The notes beneath the pieces were generated by a model. It saw only the letters and a program-made list of their open reading frames with translations, had not been told where the DNA came from and did no database searches. Of a stretch of 64,000 nucleotides of DNA, positions 25,553-33,474 are shown one piece after another (the first letter of the stretch is position 1; the number at the start of each line of letters is the position of its first letter). Location of the stretch: positions 620,001-684,000 of the forward strand of contig NZ_CP093313.1 of NCBI RefSeq assembly GCF_025264625.1, written 5' to 3'. The DNA is from Occallatibacter riparius (lineage in GTDB: Bacteria > Acidobacteriota > Terriglobia > Terriglobales > Acidobacteriaceae). Made by a program: the position numbers and the translations under genes.

Positions 25553-28264
25553 ATGCACCTATTCAGGGCTCAATTGCGTACGCTCGACCGTGTCGATTTA
25601 TCGGCGAGTTCGCTCGCGCGTACAGCGCTGCTGACCTCATCGGGGCTGGCCGTGCTTGGATCGTGTCTTGGCTTCGCCGCCATGACGCAAGGCGCAATGG
25701 GCATTGCCGAAGGGGTGCTGATCACCTGCGGAGGTGTCTTCGGCGCATTACTTCTGGTGATCCTTCTCGCCTTCCGCAGTGTGCGCACCCAGCGGGTTGC
25801 CGTGGCCGCCGTTGCGTTCTATGGCGCGTATCTTTGCGCAGGGCTCCTGATTGCGCTTCTCACTGCAGGGCAACATGAGAGTGCATTGATCTACCTGCAG
25901 TGGTTTTTTCCGCTGCTGATCCTCAACCGGATGGTGAACGCACCACGGGCCGGGCAAATCGCCGCGAATATCCTGCTTGTACTGCCGCTGGCCATCATCG
26001 TCGCGTTCCTCGGTGTCTTGTTCAGAGACACTCAGCCGACGATGGTCTATCTCACCCTGGTGGCGTGTCTCAGTTACACGCTTTTTTCTTTCATGCTGAG
26101 CGCAGTCTCGCGTTATCGCGAGGCCTACATTGTGGAATCAGAGCGCGGCAAGTCATTGAGCATGCAGGCTGAGGTGCTGGAGAGCATCTCCGATTGCTTC
26201 ATCTCGATGGATGGGGAGTTCCGTCTGACTTATGCGAACGATACTGCCTGCGCGGAGCTGGGTATCGAGCGAAAGAGTTTGATTGGCAGTGAATTGCGGT
26301 CGATCAATCAGAGCCTCTTCCCTGCCTGGATGCTGGCCGAGCTAAGCAGTACGCGCGGCGACGTGGCGAGCCAGCATGAGATCCAGAGTGACCAGGGGCA
26401 GTGGTACGAGATGCGCTGCTTCAGCCATCCCGAGCGAATCTCCATCGCTTTCCGCAACGTCACGGAGATGGTGACGTCGCGGCACAACCTACAGGCCGCC
26501 TACGAACGGCTGCGGGAGCAGTCGGAGCTGCTGGACAAAGCGCAGGACGCGATCTTCGTGCAGGATTTCGATACCCGCATTCTCTACTGGAACAAGGGAG
26601 CGGAGGACCTGTTCGGATGGTCTGCGGAGGAGATTCTGGGGCGCCGCGCAGCCGATCTGCTACTGGTAGACGCGGAGGCCATTGTCCCCGCATGGCAAGC
26701 GATCGTTCACGGCGGCGAGTGGTCCGGGGAGCTCGAAAAACGGAAGAAGGATGGAACGCGGATCACGGTTGAATCGAGGGTGAAGGCGTTGCGGGAGGAG
26801 ACCGGCCATCCGCGGTCAGTGCTGACGATCAACACCGACATTACGGATCGCAAGGTGGCCGAGGACCGAATTCACAACCTGGCGTTTTATGACCATCTGA
26901 CAGGCCTGGCGAATCGAACTCTGCTGATGGAGCGGCTGGAAGAGATTCTGCGGCGAAAGCAGCAGAGGGACCACCACGCCGCTCTCCTGTTCATCGATCT
27001 GGACGATTTCAAAACGCTCAATGACACGGCTGGCCATGAGGCGGGTGACGGGCTGCTAAAGGAGATTGCGCGGCGGCTGCGACAGATTATCCGCCGAAGC
27101 GACTCCGTGGCGCGATTCGGGGGTGACGAATTCGTTGTGATTCTGGAGGAGCTGAGCAGCGATCGCGGCAAGGCGACGGCGGAGGCACGTCGCGTGGGTG
27201 AGAAGATACTGCGCGCCTGCCGCGAGCCGTACGTCACGGCGCATTGCAGCTTCGAGAGCACGGCGAGCATCGGGATCACGTTGTTTGTGCCGCACTGCGT
27301 GACGGTGGAGGATCTGCTGAAGCGCGCCGATCTAGCCATGTATCAGGCGAAAGAACAGGGGCGGAATAACCTGTGCTTCTTCGATTCGTCGATGGAGGTT
27401 TCGGCCTCGGAGCGCGCCGTCCTGCTGGCGGATATGCGCAGCGCACTGCAGAATCAGGAGTTCTCGCTGCACTTCCAGCCGCAGCTCGACAGCAGCTTCC
27501 ACATTACCGGGTGCGAGGCGCTGCTGCGCTGGCGGCATCCGCAGCGCGGCAATGTGTCCCCAGGTGAATTCATCCCTCTGGCCGAGTCTTCAGGGCTGAT
27601 TGTCGACATGGGAGCGTGGGTGCTCAGGACCGCATGCCGCCAACTGGCGTATTGGGGTGGGCAGCCCCACATGAGATCGCTGGAAATGTCAGTGAACGTG
27701 AGCCCTCGGCAGTTCCTCGACAAGGATTTTGAACGCCTGGTGGCAAACGTAGTGGCGGAATCGGGCGCTGATCCGCGGCAGCTCAAGCTGGAGATTACAG
27801 AGAGCGTGATGATGGAGAACATCGAGGAGACGCTCTCGACGATGACCGCTTTAAAGGCGCTGGGGATCGGCTTCTCGCTGGACGACTTTGGTACCGGCTA
27901 CTCATCGCTGTCGCAATTGAAGCGGCTGCCGCTGGATCAGCTCAAGGTCGACCAGAGCTTTGTGCGGGGAGTGGAGCAGGCGGAGACCGATGCCTCGATT
28001 GTGCGCACCATCATCGGACTGGGGCGAGAGTTGGGCCTGAACGTTCTTGCCGAAGGGGTGGAGACGGCGCAGCAGTACGGATTTCTGAAGGAGCATGACT
28101 GCCATTCGTTCCAGGGCTTCCTGTTCAGCCCGGCCCTGCCGGCCTCGCAATTCGAGAGCTTCGTCAAGGACTTTTCTCGACGGGATGGCGGGATGACCGG
28201 CGATGCAGAGCCGCGATTTGTCGAGGCCGGCGACTACCCGACGGCGATGACAGCGGCGGATTAA
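25553..28264 (+). CDS. Membrane-bound PAS-GGDEF-EAL cyclic-di-GMP protein
   Basis: 903 residues. Five or six transmembrane segments (about 25-185) lead into two PAS domains (about 205-310 and 325-440), then GGDEF (about 450-610) and EAL (about 620-875). The diguanylate cyclase signature RFGGDEFVV is intact. In the phosphodiesterase domain EALLRWRHP, the DDFGTGYSSL loop and the late AEGVET are all present. Both activities may therefore be retained, with the membrane and PAS regions sensing an unknown signal. It is the likely local controller of motile/sessile behaviour, transcribed alone. No chemotaxis or flagellar genes are nearby. Confidence 0.93.
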   Translation: MHLFRAQLRTLDRVDLSASSLARTALLTSSGLAVLGSCLGFAAMTQGAMGIAEGVLITCGGVFGALLLVILLAFRSVRTQRVAVAAVAFYGAYLCAGLLIALLTAGQHESALIYLQWFFPLLILNRMVNAPRAGQIAANILLVLPLAIIVAFLGVLFRDTQPTMVYLTLVACLSYTLFSFMLSAVSRYREAYIVESERGKSLSMQAEVLESISDCFISMDGEFRLTYANDTACAELGIERKSLIGSELRSINQSLFPAWMLAELSSTRGDVASQHEIQSDQGQWYEMRCFSHPERISIAFRNVTEMVTSRHNLQAAYERLREQSELLDKAQDAIFVQDFDTRILYWNKGAEDLFGWSAEEILGRRAADLLLVDAEAIVPAWQAIVHGGEWSGELEKRKKDGTRITVESRVKALREETGHPRSVLTINTDITDRKVAEDRIHNLAFYDHLTGLANRTLLMERLEEILRRKQQRDHHAALLFIDLDDFKTLNDTAGHEAGDGLLKEIARRLRQIIRRSDSVARFGGDEFVVILEELSSDRGKATAEARRVGEKILRACREPYVTAHCSFESTASIGITLFVPHCVTVEDLLKRADLAMYQAKEQGRNNLCFFDSSMEVSASERAVLLADMRSALQNQEFSLHFQPQLDSSFHITGCEALLRWRHPQRGNVSPGEFIPLAESSGLIVDMGAWVLRTACRQLAYWGGQPHMRSLEMSVNVSPRQFLDKDFERLVANVVAESGADPRQLKLEITESVMMENIEETLSTMTALKALGIGFSLDDFGTGYSSLSQLKRLPLDQLKVDQSFVRGVEQAETDASIVRTIIGLGRELGLNVLAEGVETAQQYGFLKEHDCHSFQGFLFSPALPASQFESFVKDFSRRDGGMTGDAEPRFVEAGDYPTAMTAAD

Positions 28265-28280
28265 TTCAATTCGCATCCCT

Positions 28281-28309
28281 CCCCGGTCCCCAAATGCGAG
28301 GGACCGGGG
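28281..28309. terminator. Strong GC stem between converging genes
   Basis: CCCCGGTCCC (28281-28290) and GGGACCGGGG (28300-28309) form a perfect 10-bp stem, 16 bases after the GGDEF/EAL stop and before the 3' end of the quinoprotein gene. There is no T-run. An alternative TCGCAT/ATGCGA pairing overlaps the loop. Confidence 0.5.
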
Positions 28310-28328
28310 GCACCCGGCGGAGTGGGCG

Positions 28329-29921
28329 TCAGCGGCCCCTAGAGGCTGGGTGGGTCGCGGTTTCGGGGAGGGCCCAGACGAACATGACTCCGCCGGCGCT
28401 GGTGAGGATGTACTGGCGGCCGTCGAGTTCGTAGGTGATGGGGGAGCTCTGCATGCCTTCACCCATGCCGGCGTGCCAGAGGGTTTTTCCGTCGGCGGTA
28501 TTGAGGGCGAGCAGGTTGCCGTAGGTGTCGCCGGTTATGGTGAGGCCGGAGTCGGTGGTGAGGACGCCCGCGCCGCCGTAGGGGCCGACGTCGTGGGTCC
28601 AGCGGATTTTGCCGGTCTGGTAGTCGATGGCCTCGATCTGGCTCTTGCCCCAGACGCCGTAGTCGGCGCCGGCCCAGCCGTAGTAGCCGTCGGCGGGCTT
28701 GGCGAAGTAGAGGCTCCAACTGGGGCGGGCGTTGACGAGGAAGAGGCCTGTCTTGGGGTCGAAGCTGGGGGCGCGGTAGTTGGTGACACCGCCTTCATCG
28801 GGGGCGACGATGCGGCCGTCGGGCGCGGGTTCTTTATCGGGATTGGGGATGGGGCGGCCCTGTGCGTCGATGCCCTTGGTCCAGTTGGTGGGGCCATAGG
28901 GGACGGTCAGCAGATTCTTGCCGGTGGTGCGGTCGAGGACGAAGAAGTAGCCGTTCCGCGAGGCCTGCATGAGCATTTTGCGCGGCTTGCCGTGGAAGTC
29001 GCCGTCGACGAGGATGGGGGTTTCGACGGCGTCCCAGTCGTGGGTGTCGTGCGGGGAGACCTGGAAGCCCCAGGCGAGTCTTCCGTCGTCCGCGTTGACG
29101 GCAACGATGGAGCAGGTCCAGGGGTTGTCGCCGGGGCGGGTGGTTCCGTTGAGTACGGGGGTGGGGTTGCCGGTTCCCCAGAAGATGAGGTTGAGGTCGG
29201 GGTCGTAGGTGCCGGTCATCCAGGTCATGCCGCCGGTGGAGGTGTTGGGGGTGCCGGCGGGAGGGGTGGCGTCCCATTGCCACTGGGTGTCGCCGGTTTC
29301 GGGGTCGACGGAACGGAGGTAGCCGGGGAGGTTGTCGAAGTCGCCGGAGACGCCGACGACGACGTGATTGCGGACGACGAGGGGGGCCATGGTCATCCAG
29401 TAGCCGCGGTTGACGTCGGCGATGACTTTGTCGAAGCGAACGCGGCCGGACTTGGCTTCGAGGGCGATGAGGTGGCAGTCGGGGGTGGTGAAGTAGAGCA
29501 GGCCCTTGTACATGGCGACGCCGCGGTGGCCGATGTGGTCGCCCTGGGTGGAGGCGCGGTGATAGTGCCAGACCTGGTGGCCGGAGCGGGCGTCAACGGC
29601 CCAGACGTTGTCAGGCACGGTGAAGTAGAGGATGCCGTCGACCAGGAGCGGCGAGGACTTGATGGAGGCGTTCTGGTGGGTCTGAAAGATCCAGGAGAGA
29701 CCTAGATTGCCTACGTTCTGCGGGGTGATTTGCTTGAGCGGGGAGTGGCGCCGGCCGGAGTAGTCGCCGTGGTAGAGAGGCCAGGAGTCGGGGGATGGGT
29801 GCTGGATCTGGTCGGGGTCGAGGTTCTGGGCGTGCATCCCAACAGACATACCCAATGCAGCCGCGGCGGCGATCACAACCTTTTTCATCATGGGAGAACT
29901 GAACATCATTAAGCTCTTCAT
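28329..29921 (-). CDS. PQQ-dependent dehydrogenase (quinoprotein), periplasmic
   Basis: 530 residues; signal peptide near the N-terminus (KKVVIAAAAALGMSVGMHAQ). The body is an eight-bladed quinoprotein propeller with repeated W-x-D/N-A-x-x-G motifs (VWAVDARSGHQVW, VNADDGRLAWGFQ, LNTADGKTLWHAG) and the PHDTHDWD segment, where the Asp would assist PQQ catalysis. Closest in layout to type I alcohol/sorbosone-type dehydrogenases without a haem domain. Electron transfer probably goes to the tri-haem cytochrome immediately upstream, whose TAA stop abuts this ATG. Substrate unknown; no PQQ synthesis genes in the window. Confidence 0.85.
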   Translation of the reverse strand: MKSLMMFSSPMMKKVVIAAAAALGMSVGMHAQNLDPDQIQHPSPDSWPLYHGDYSGRRHSPLKQITPQNVGNLGLSWIFQTHQNASIKSSPLLVDGILYFTVPDNVWAVDARSGHQVWHYHRASTQGDHIGHRGVAMYKGLLYFTTPDCHLIALEAKSGRVRFDKVIADVNRGYWMTMAPLVVRNHVVVGVSGDFDNLPGYLRSVDPETGDTQWQWDATPPAGTPNTSTGGMTWMTGTYDPDLNLIFWGTGNPTPVLNGTTRPGDNPWTCSIVAVNADDGRLAWGFQVSPHDTHDWDAVETPILVDGDFHGKPRKMLMQASRNGYFFVLDRTTGKNLLTVPYGPTNWTKGIDAQGRPIPNPDKEPAPDGRIVAPDEGGVTNYRAPSFDPKTGLFLVNARPSWSLYFAKPADGYYGWAGADYGVWGKSQIEAIDYQTGKIRWTHDVGPYGGAGVLTTDSGLTITGDTYGNLLALNTADGKTLWHAGMGEGMQSSPITYELDGRQYILTSAGGVMFVWALPETATHPASRGR

Positions 29922-31010
29922 TTACTTCAGGGTCTGGAGATACTTCATCAGGTTGTGGATGTCGTCGTCGGTGTACTTGGGGAGCAGGTCGACGTGGGCT
30001 TCGGCGGGCGACTTGACCGTGTACTTGATGCTGCCGGTGGGCCAGGAGCGGTAGGTGCCGGAGCTGTCGCGGAGGCCGATGGTGAACTCGTCGCGATAGG
30101 CGAGAGTGCCGGAGACGGTCTGGCCGGATGGGGTGGTGACGGTGACTTCGCTACGCGCGCCTTCGGGATAGAGCATGCGCTTTTCGAGGCTCAGGCCCGT
30201 GAGGCGGCGGGCAATCCCGGCGAGGTCGCCGGTGGGCGAATGGCACTTGGAGCAGCCGCCGGCGCCGTTGAAGTAGGTCTTGCCGGCTTCGGCGTCGCCG
30301 GTCTGGAGGTCCTCAGGAGTGACACCGCGGCGGCCACCCTTCTGGGAGGAGGCAGCTTTAACGCGCGCGTGGATGAAGGCGACGAGGCTGTTGATCTCGG
30401 CGTTGGAGAAGTTGAAGGCGGGCATCTTCTTTTCCGGGCGGCCTTCATGGATGACCACGCCGATCTTATCGCCGCCGTTATCAGAGAGGACGAGCTTGGA
30501 CTGGGTGAGGTCGGGGCCGGTTTCGCCGCCCATGGCGTCGCGGCCGTGGCAGAACGCGCAGTTCTGATGGAAGAGCGCTTCGCCGGCGGCGGCCTCGGGG
30601 GATTCCTTCGAGGGGCTGGCGGGGGCGGCGGCAGCAGCCGTGGCGGGCGCGGAAGGAGCCGCGGAGAGGAAGTTCAGCAGATTGGTGAGGTCGTCGCCCT
30701 CAAGCTTGGGGAAGCCGGGCATGCGGCCGCGGCCGGTGTGAATGAGCGTGGTGAGCTGGTCATTCGTGTAGCGATGGCTGATGCCCTGGAGCGGCGGGAA
30801 GGCGGGAAGGCTGCCTTGACGGTCGGTGCCGTGGCAGATGGCGCAGCGCTTGGCGTAGACCGCGGCTCCGGGATCGACGCCCGGGGTGTGCTTGGCCGGC
30901 TGCGTTTCGGTGCCGGGGGTGCTATTTTGCTGGCCGGCGTGGAGCAGCGGATGAGCGGCGAGGAGAACGGCGGCAACGAGTGAGGCGTGGAATTTGTGTT
31001 TCAAGTACAT
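29922..31010 (-). CDS. Tri-haem c-type cytochrome, periplasmic
   Basis: 362 residues with a signal peptide (ASLVAAVLLAAHPLLHA) and three haem-binding CxxCH motifs: CAICHG (about residue 57), CAFCHG (about 150) and CSKCHS (about 255), each in a cytochrome-c-like domain with a later Met ligand (GRMPGFPK, KKMPAFNF). The first two domains resemble the cytochromes paired with quinoprotein dehydrogenases. Its stop is directly followed by the start of the PQQ dehydrogenase, so it probably accepts electrons from that enzyme. Upstream lies the palindrome array at 31018-31306. Confidence 0.9.
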   Translation of the reverse strand: MYLKHKFHASLVAAVLLAAHPLLHAGQQNSTPGTETQPAKHTPGVDPGAAVYAKRCAICHGTDRQGSLPAFPPLQGISHRYTNDQLTTLIHTGRGRMPGFPKLEGDDLTNLLNFLSAAPSAPATAAAAAPASPSKESPEAAAGEALFHQNCAFCHGRDAMGGETGPDLTQSKLVLSDNGGDKIGVVIHEGRPEKKMPAFNFSNAEINSLVAFIHARVKAASSQKGGRRGVTPEDLQTGDAEAGKTYFNGAGGCSKCHSPTGDLAGIARRLTGLSLEKRMLYPEGARSEVTVTTPSGQTVSGTLAYRDEFTIGLRDSSGTYRSWPTGSIKYTVKSPAEAHVDLLPKYTDDDIHNLMKYLQTLK

Positions 31011-31017
31011 CCCTCGA

Positions 31018-31306
31018 GGGCTAAAGCCCGGAACCTTTATTGCGATCTTTCGGCACGGCTGAAGCCGTGCCCCTTCAAAACGTCGTCCCTACGGGACTTG
31101 CAGCTTCTTCGCTGCTAGCCCCACGCTGAAGCGCGGGGCTAGCAGACTCTGCGCCTACGGCGCGGGTGTTGCGTTTTCGAGAAACCAGTGCGGAGGATTA
31201 CATCCGCGGGGCTAAAGCCCGTCTTCTGATTGATGCCTTGATCGGCACGACTAAAGTCGTGCCCTGTTACAAAGCCAGTTCTCTTCGGCACGACTAAAGT
31301 CGTGCC
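31018..31306. repeat. Array of short intergenic palindromes
   Basis: At least eight palindromes in 290 bases: GGGCTAAAGCCC (31018, 31209), GGCACGGCTGAAGCCGTGCC (31052), GTCCCTACGGGAC (31085), CTGCTAGCCCC/GGGGCTAGCAG (31112-31145), GCGCCTACGGCGC (31151), and GGCACGACTAAAGTCGTGCC twice (31244, 31287). Arms differ while self-complementarity and the TAAA/TGAA centre are kept. Relatives occur at 8287, 41627, 41662, 53344 and 59512. No gene lies here. Confidence 0.85.
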
Positions 31307-31330
31307 CCTTCACATTGCCTGCTTGCCGGG

Positions 31331-32722
31331 TTATGCGTACTTGAAGAGCATCATGAAGCCGTAGTCCATGTGGAGCTGCTGATGGCAGTGCAGCAGCGTG
31401 TCGCCAGGGTTGTCGGCGACGAAGTCGACCTCGACGGTGTCGAGGGGCATGATGTTGACGGTGTCTTTGCGGACGCCGCTGGTGAACTTGTCGCCGATGC
31501 TGGTGATTTCAAATGTGTGACGGTGCAGGTGTATGGGGTGCTGGTCACCCGAGCCGTTGCGCAGGACGAGGCGGTATTTCCTGCCCTCCTGGAGCATGAC
31601 TGGATCGGCGTCAGGCCAGGCCTTGTTGTTAATGGTCCAGGTATCGAACTTGGAGCCCTTCTGCGGGCCGATATCGCGAAATGTGAGCTCGATGCTCTTG
31701 TAGGCAGATGGAGCGGGGGTGGCGAGACCGAAGATCGTGTAGTCCCAGTCAGCGGGCTTGGGGTCTTTCCAGACGGGCTGGCCTTTGCGGCCGGCGTATT
31801 CGATGACGACGCCGAGGCCCTGCTTGCGCGAGGACTCGAGCGTGGAGCCGAGGACCCAGACGCCTGGAGCGTTCATCTCGACGATGGCGTCAACGCGCTC
31901 AGCGACGGCGAGGGAGAGGACCTCGACGCTCTTGGGCGCGGGGACGGAGTTGCCGTCCATGGCGATGACTTTGAAGGTGTGGCCGGGTAGGGCGAGGACA
32001 ACGTTTTCAGTTGCACTCGCGTTCAAGAGGCGCATAAGCACGCGCTGGCCCTGCTTGACGCGAATGGGTTCGCCTGCGCCGAGCATGTGGGAGTTGATGG
32101 TGGCGTACTTGTATCCGACATCGGAGCCGTTGGTCTGCGGGACGTTGGCGCTCATGGCACGCATGGTCTCGACCATTGGGACGAAGGAGCCCTCCCAGTG
32201 ATGAATGGCGAGGTTCACTTCCATGTCCCAGGGGGCGGGGTTCTCTTTGGGCTCGATGAGGAGGAATCCAAACTGGCCGGAGTAGGTGCCGAGAGCGAGA
32301 TTGTCGCCAGCGCCGGCGTGGGTGTGGTACCAGCGCGTGCCGGAAGGCTTGGGCGTGAAGCTGTAGCGGTGCGTTTTGCCGGGGGCGATCATGGGCGAGC
32401 CTTCTTCCATGGCGCCGTCGTTGAGCGAATCGATGGCGAGGCCGTGCCAGTGCGTGAGGTCGGCGACATTGCTCGCGTTGGTGACGTCGATAGTGACGGG
32501 CACGCCTTCTCTCAGCTTGAGCAGCGGGCCGGGGACCTGGCCGTTGAAGGCGGTGGTCTTGATGGTGACGCCGGGCGCGATCTCGATGGAGCAGGGCTCA
32601 ATGCGCAGGCTGTGATCAGCCTTGCCTGCAGCTTGTGCAGCAGCCTGGGCGGGCATCATGGCTTTCAACGTGCGGCCTGCGAGCACAACGCCAGCCGAGG
32701 CAAGAAAATCTCTACGCTTCAT
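31331..32722 (-). CDS. Tat-exported multicopper oxidase (laccase-like)
   Basis: 463 residues beginning MKRRDFLASAGVVLAG, a twin-arginine signal, as expected for a cuproenzyme exported folded. All four copper-binding motifs are visible: HWHGLAID (about 92), HTHAGAGDN (about 133), HPIHLHRHTF (about 395) and HCHQQLHMDYGFM (about 445), which supply the type 1, 2 and 3 centres. The three-cupredoxin laccase arrangement argues against a two-domain copper nitrite reductase. Possible substrates are phenolics, metals or bilirubin-type compounds. It is in line with the cytochrome and PQQ dehydrogenase genes but separated from them by the palindrome array. Confidence 0.92.
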   Translation of the reverse strand: MKRRDFLASAGVVLAGRTLKAMMPAQAAAQAAGKADHSLRIEPCSIEIAPGVTIKTTAFNGQVPGPLLKLREGVPVTIDVTNASNVADLTHWHGLAIDSLNDGAMEEGSPMIAPGKTHRYSFTPKPSGTRWYHTHAGAGDNLALGTYSGQFGFLLIEPKENPAPWDMEVNLAIHHWEGSFVPMVETMRAMSANVPQTNGSDVGYKYATINSHMLGAGEPIRVKQGQRVLMRLLNASATENVVLALPGHTFKVIAMDGNSVPAPKSVEVLSLAVAERVDAIVEMNAPGVWVLGSTLESSRKQGLGVVIEYAGRKGQPVWKDPKPADWDYTIFGLATPAPSAYKSIELTFRDIGPQKGSKFDTWTINNKAWPDADPVMLQEGRKYRLVLRNGSGDQHPIHLHRHTFEITSIGDKFTSGVRKDTVNIMPLDTVEVDFVADNPGDTLLHCHQQLHMDYGFMMLFKYA

Positions 32723-33033
32723 ATCTAAAGCCTGTTTACGTGCGGGTGAGTCCAGCCGATGTCTTGCTGCACAAACGTTTCCCTTTTTACGCGTGCCGAA
32801 TGGACTTGGGTTCGGGCGGGGAAGCTCGACGACGCGATTCGTGCCGCATCTGTTACAGGAGAGAAGTCTATCCGGCGCGATGGATGGGAGGCAAACGGGG
32901 TTGGAGTGGCTCGAAGAGTTGGAATGCAGGGGTTAGGGGCTAGGGGAGCAGGTGGTCGCGCTGGCTGTCGTGGATTCGGGAAGGCGCGGGTTGCATTCCG
33001 AATTAAGTCGTGAAACGATATAAATAGACGATT
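32723..33033. other. Divergent intergenic region, multicopper oxidase / marR
   Basis: No supported gene. It must hold the promoters of both flanking genes; an AT-rich segment ACGATATAAATAG at about 33013 just before marR is the best -10 candidate. No GTGAC-N4-GTC site is seen. Confidence 0.5.
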
Positions 33034-33474
33034 ATGCCAATGAACGAAATTCACGATCCCGCGATTTTGATCAGAACGCTGGCGGAGTTCCGCTACGAGA
33101 TGCGGCGGTTTTACCAGTTCAGCGAGAAGGCCGCGCTGGACGCCGGCACGCATCCCCGGCAGTATCAACTTTTGCTGCAGGTGGCAGCGGCGCCTGAGGG
33201 CACAAACGTCACCATTGCGTATCTGGCCGAGCGGTTGGGGCTGAAACATAACAGCACGGTAGAGTTGGTGGACCGCTCTGAAAACGAAGGGCTGGTGGGC
33301 CGGTATGAAGATTCGGCAGACCGGCGGCGGACGATACTGCGCGTGACGCGTAAAGGGCATCAACTCTTAAGCAAGCTTGCGGGCCAGCACGGGCGGGAAC
33401 TGAACGAGGCAGCGCCACGGCTGATCCAGGCGCTGGAACGCATCCGCAGCCATGCGCATAAGGAGGCCGAATGA
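33034..33474 (+). CDS. MarR family transcriptional regulator
   Basis: 146 residues with a MarR winged helix: helices around TNVTIAYLAERLGLKHNSTVELV (about 54-80), then a wing with the family D-x-R motif (DSADRRRTILRVT). The N-terminal helix (LAEFRYEMRRFYQFSEKAA) and the C-terminal helices form the dimer interface. Its stop overlaps the start of the ClC gene by four bases (ATGA), so it is co-transcribed with and probably controls that channel. Ligand unknown. Confidence 0.88.
   Translation: MPMNEIHDPAILIRTLAEFRYEMRRFYQFSEKAALDAGTHPRQYQLLLQVAAAPEGTNVTIAYLAERLGLKHNSTVELVDRSENEGLVGRYEDSADRRRTILRVTRKGHQLLSKLAGQHGRELNEAAPRLIQALERIRSHAHKEAE

Noticed and set aside
28350..29705. A 451-codon open frame opposite the PQQ dehydrogenase
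   Set aside because: Antisense shadow; Gly/Val-rich composition without motifs, while the opposite strand encodes a recognisable quinoprotein.
31331..32722. Copper-containing nitrite reductase
   Set aside because: Four copper motifs, including the double-His and HCH-x-x-x-H types, fit a three-domain laccase-like oxidase rather than a two-domain nitrite reductase.
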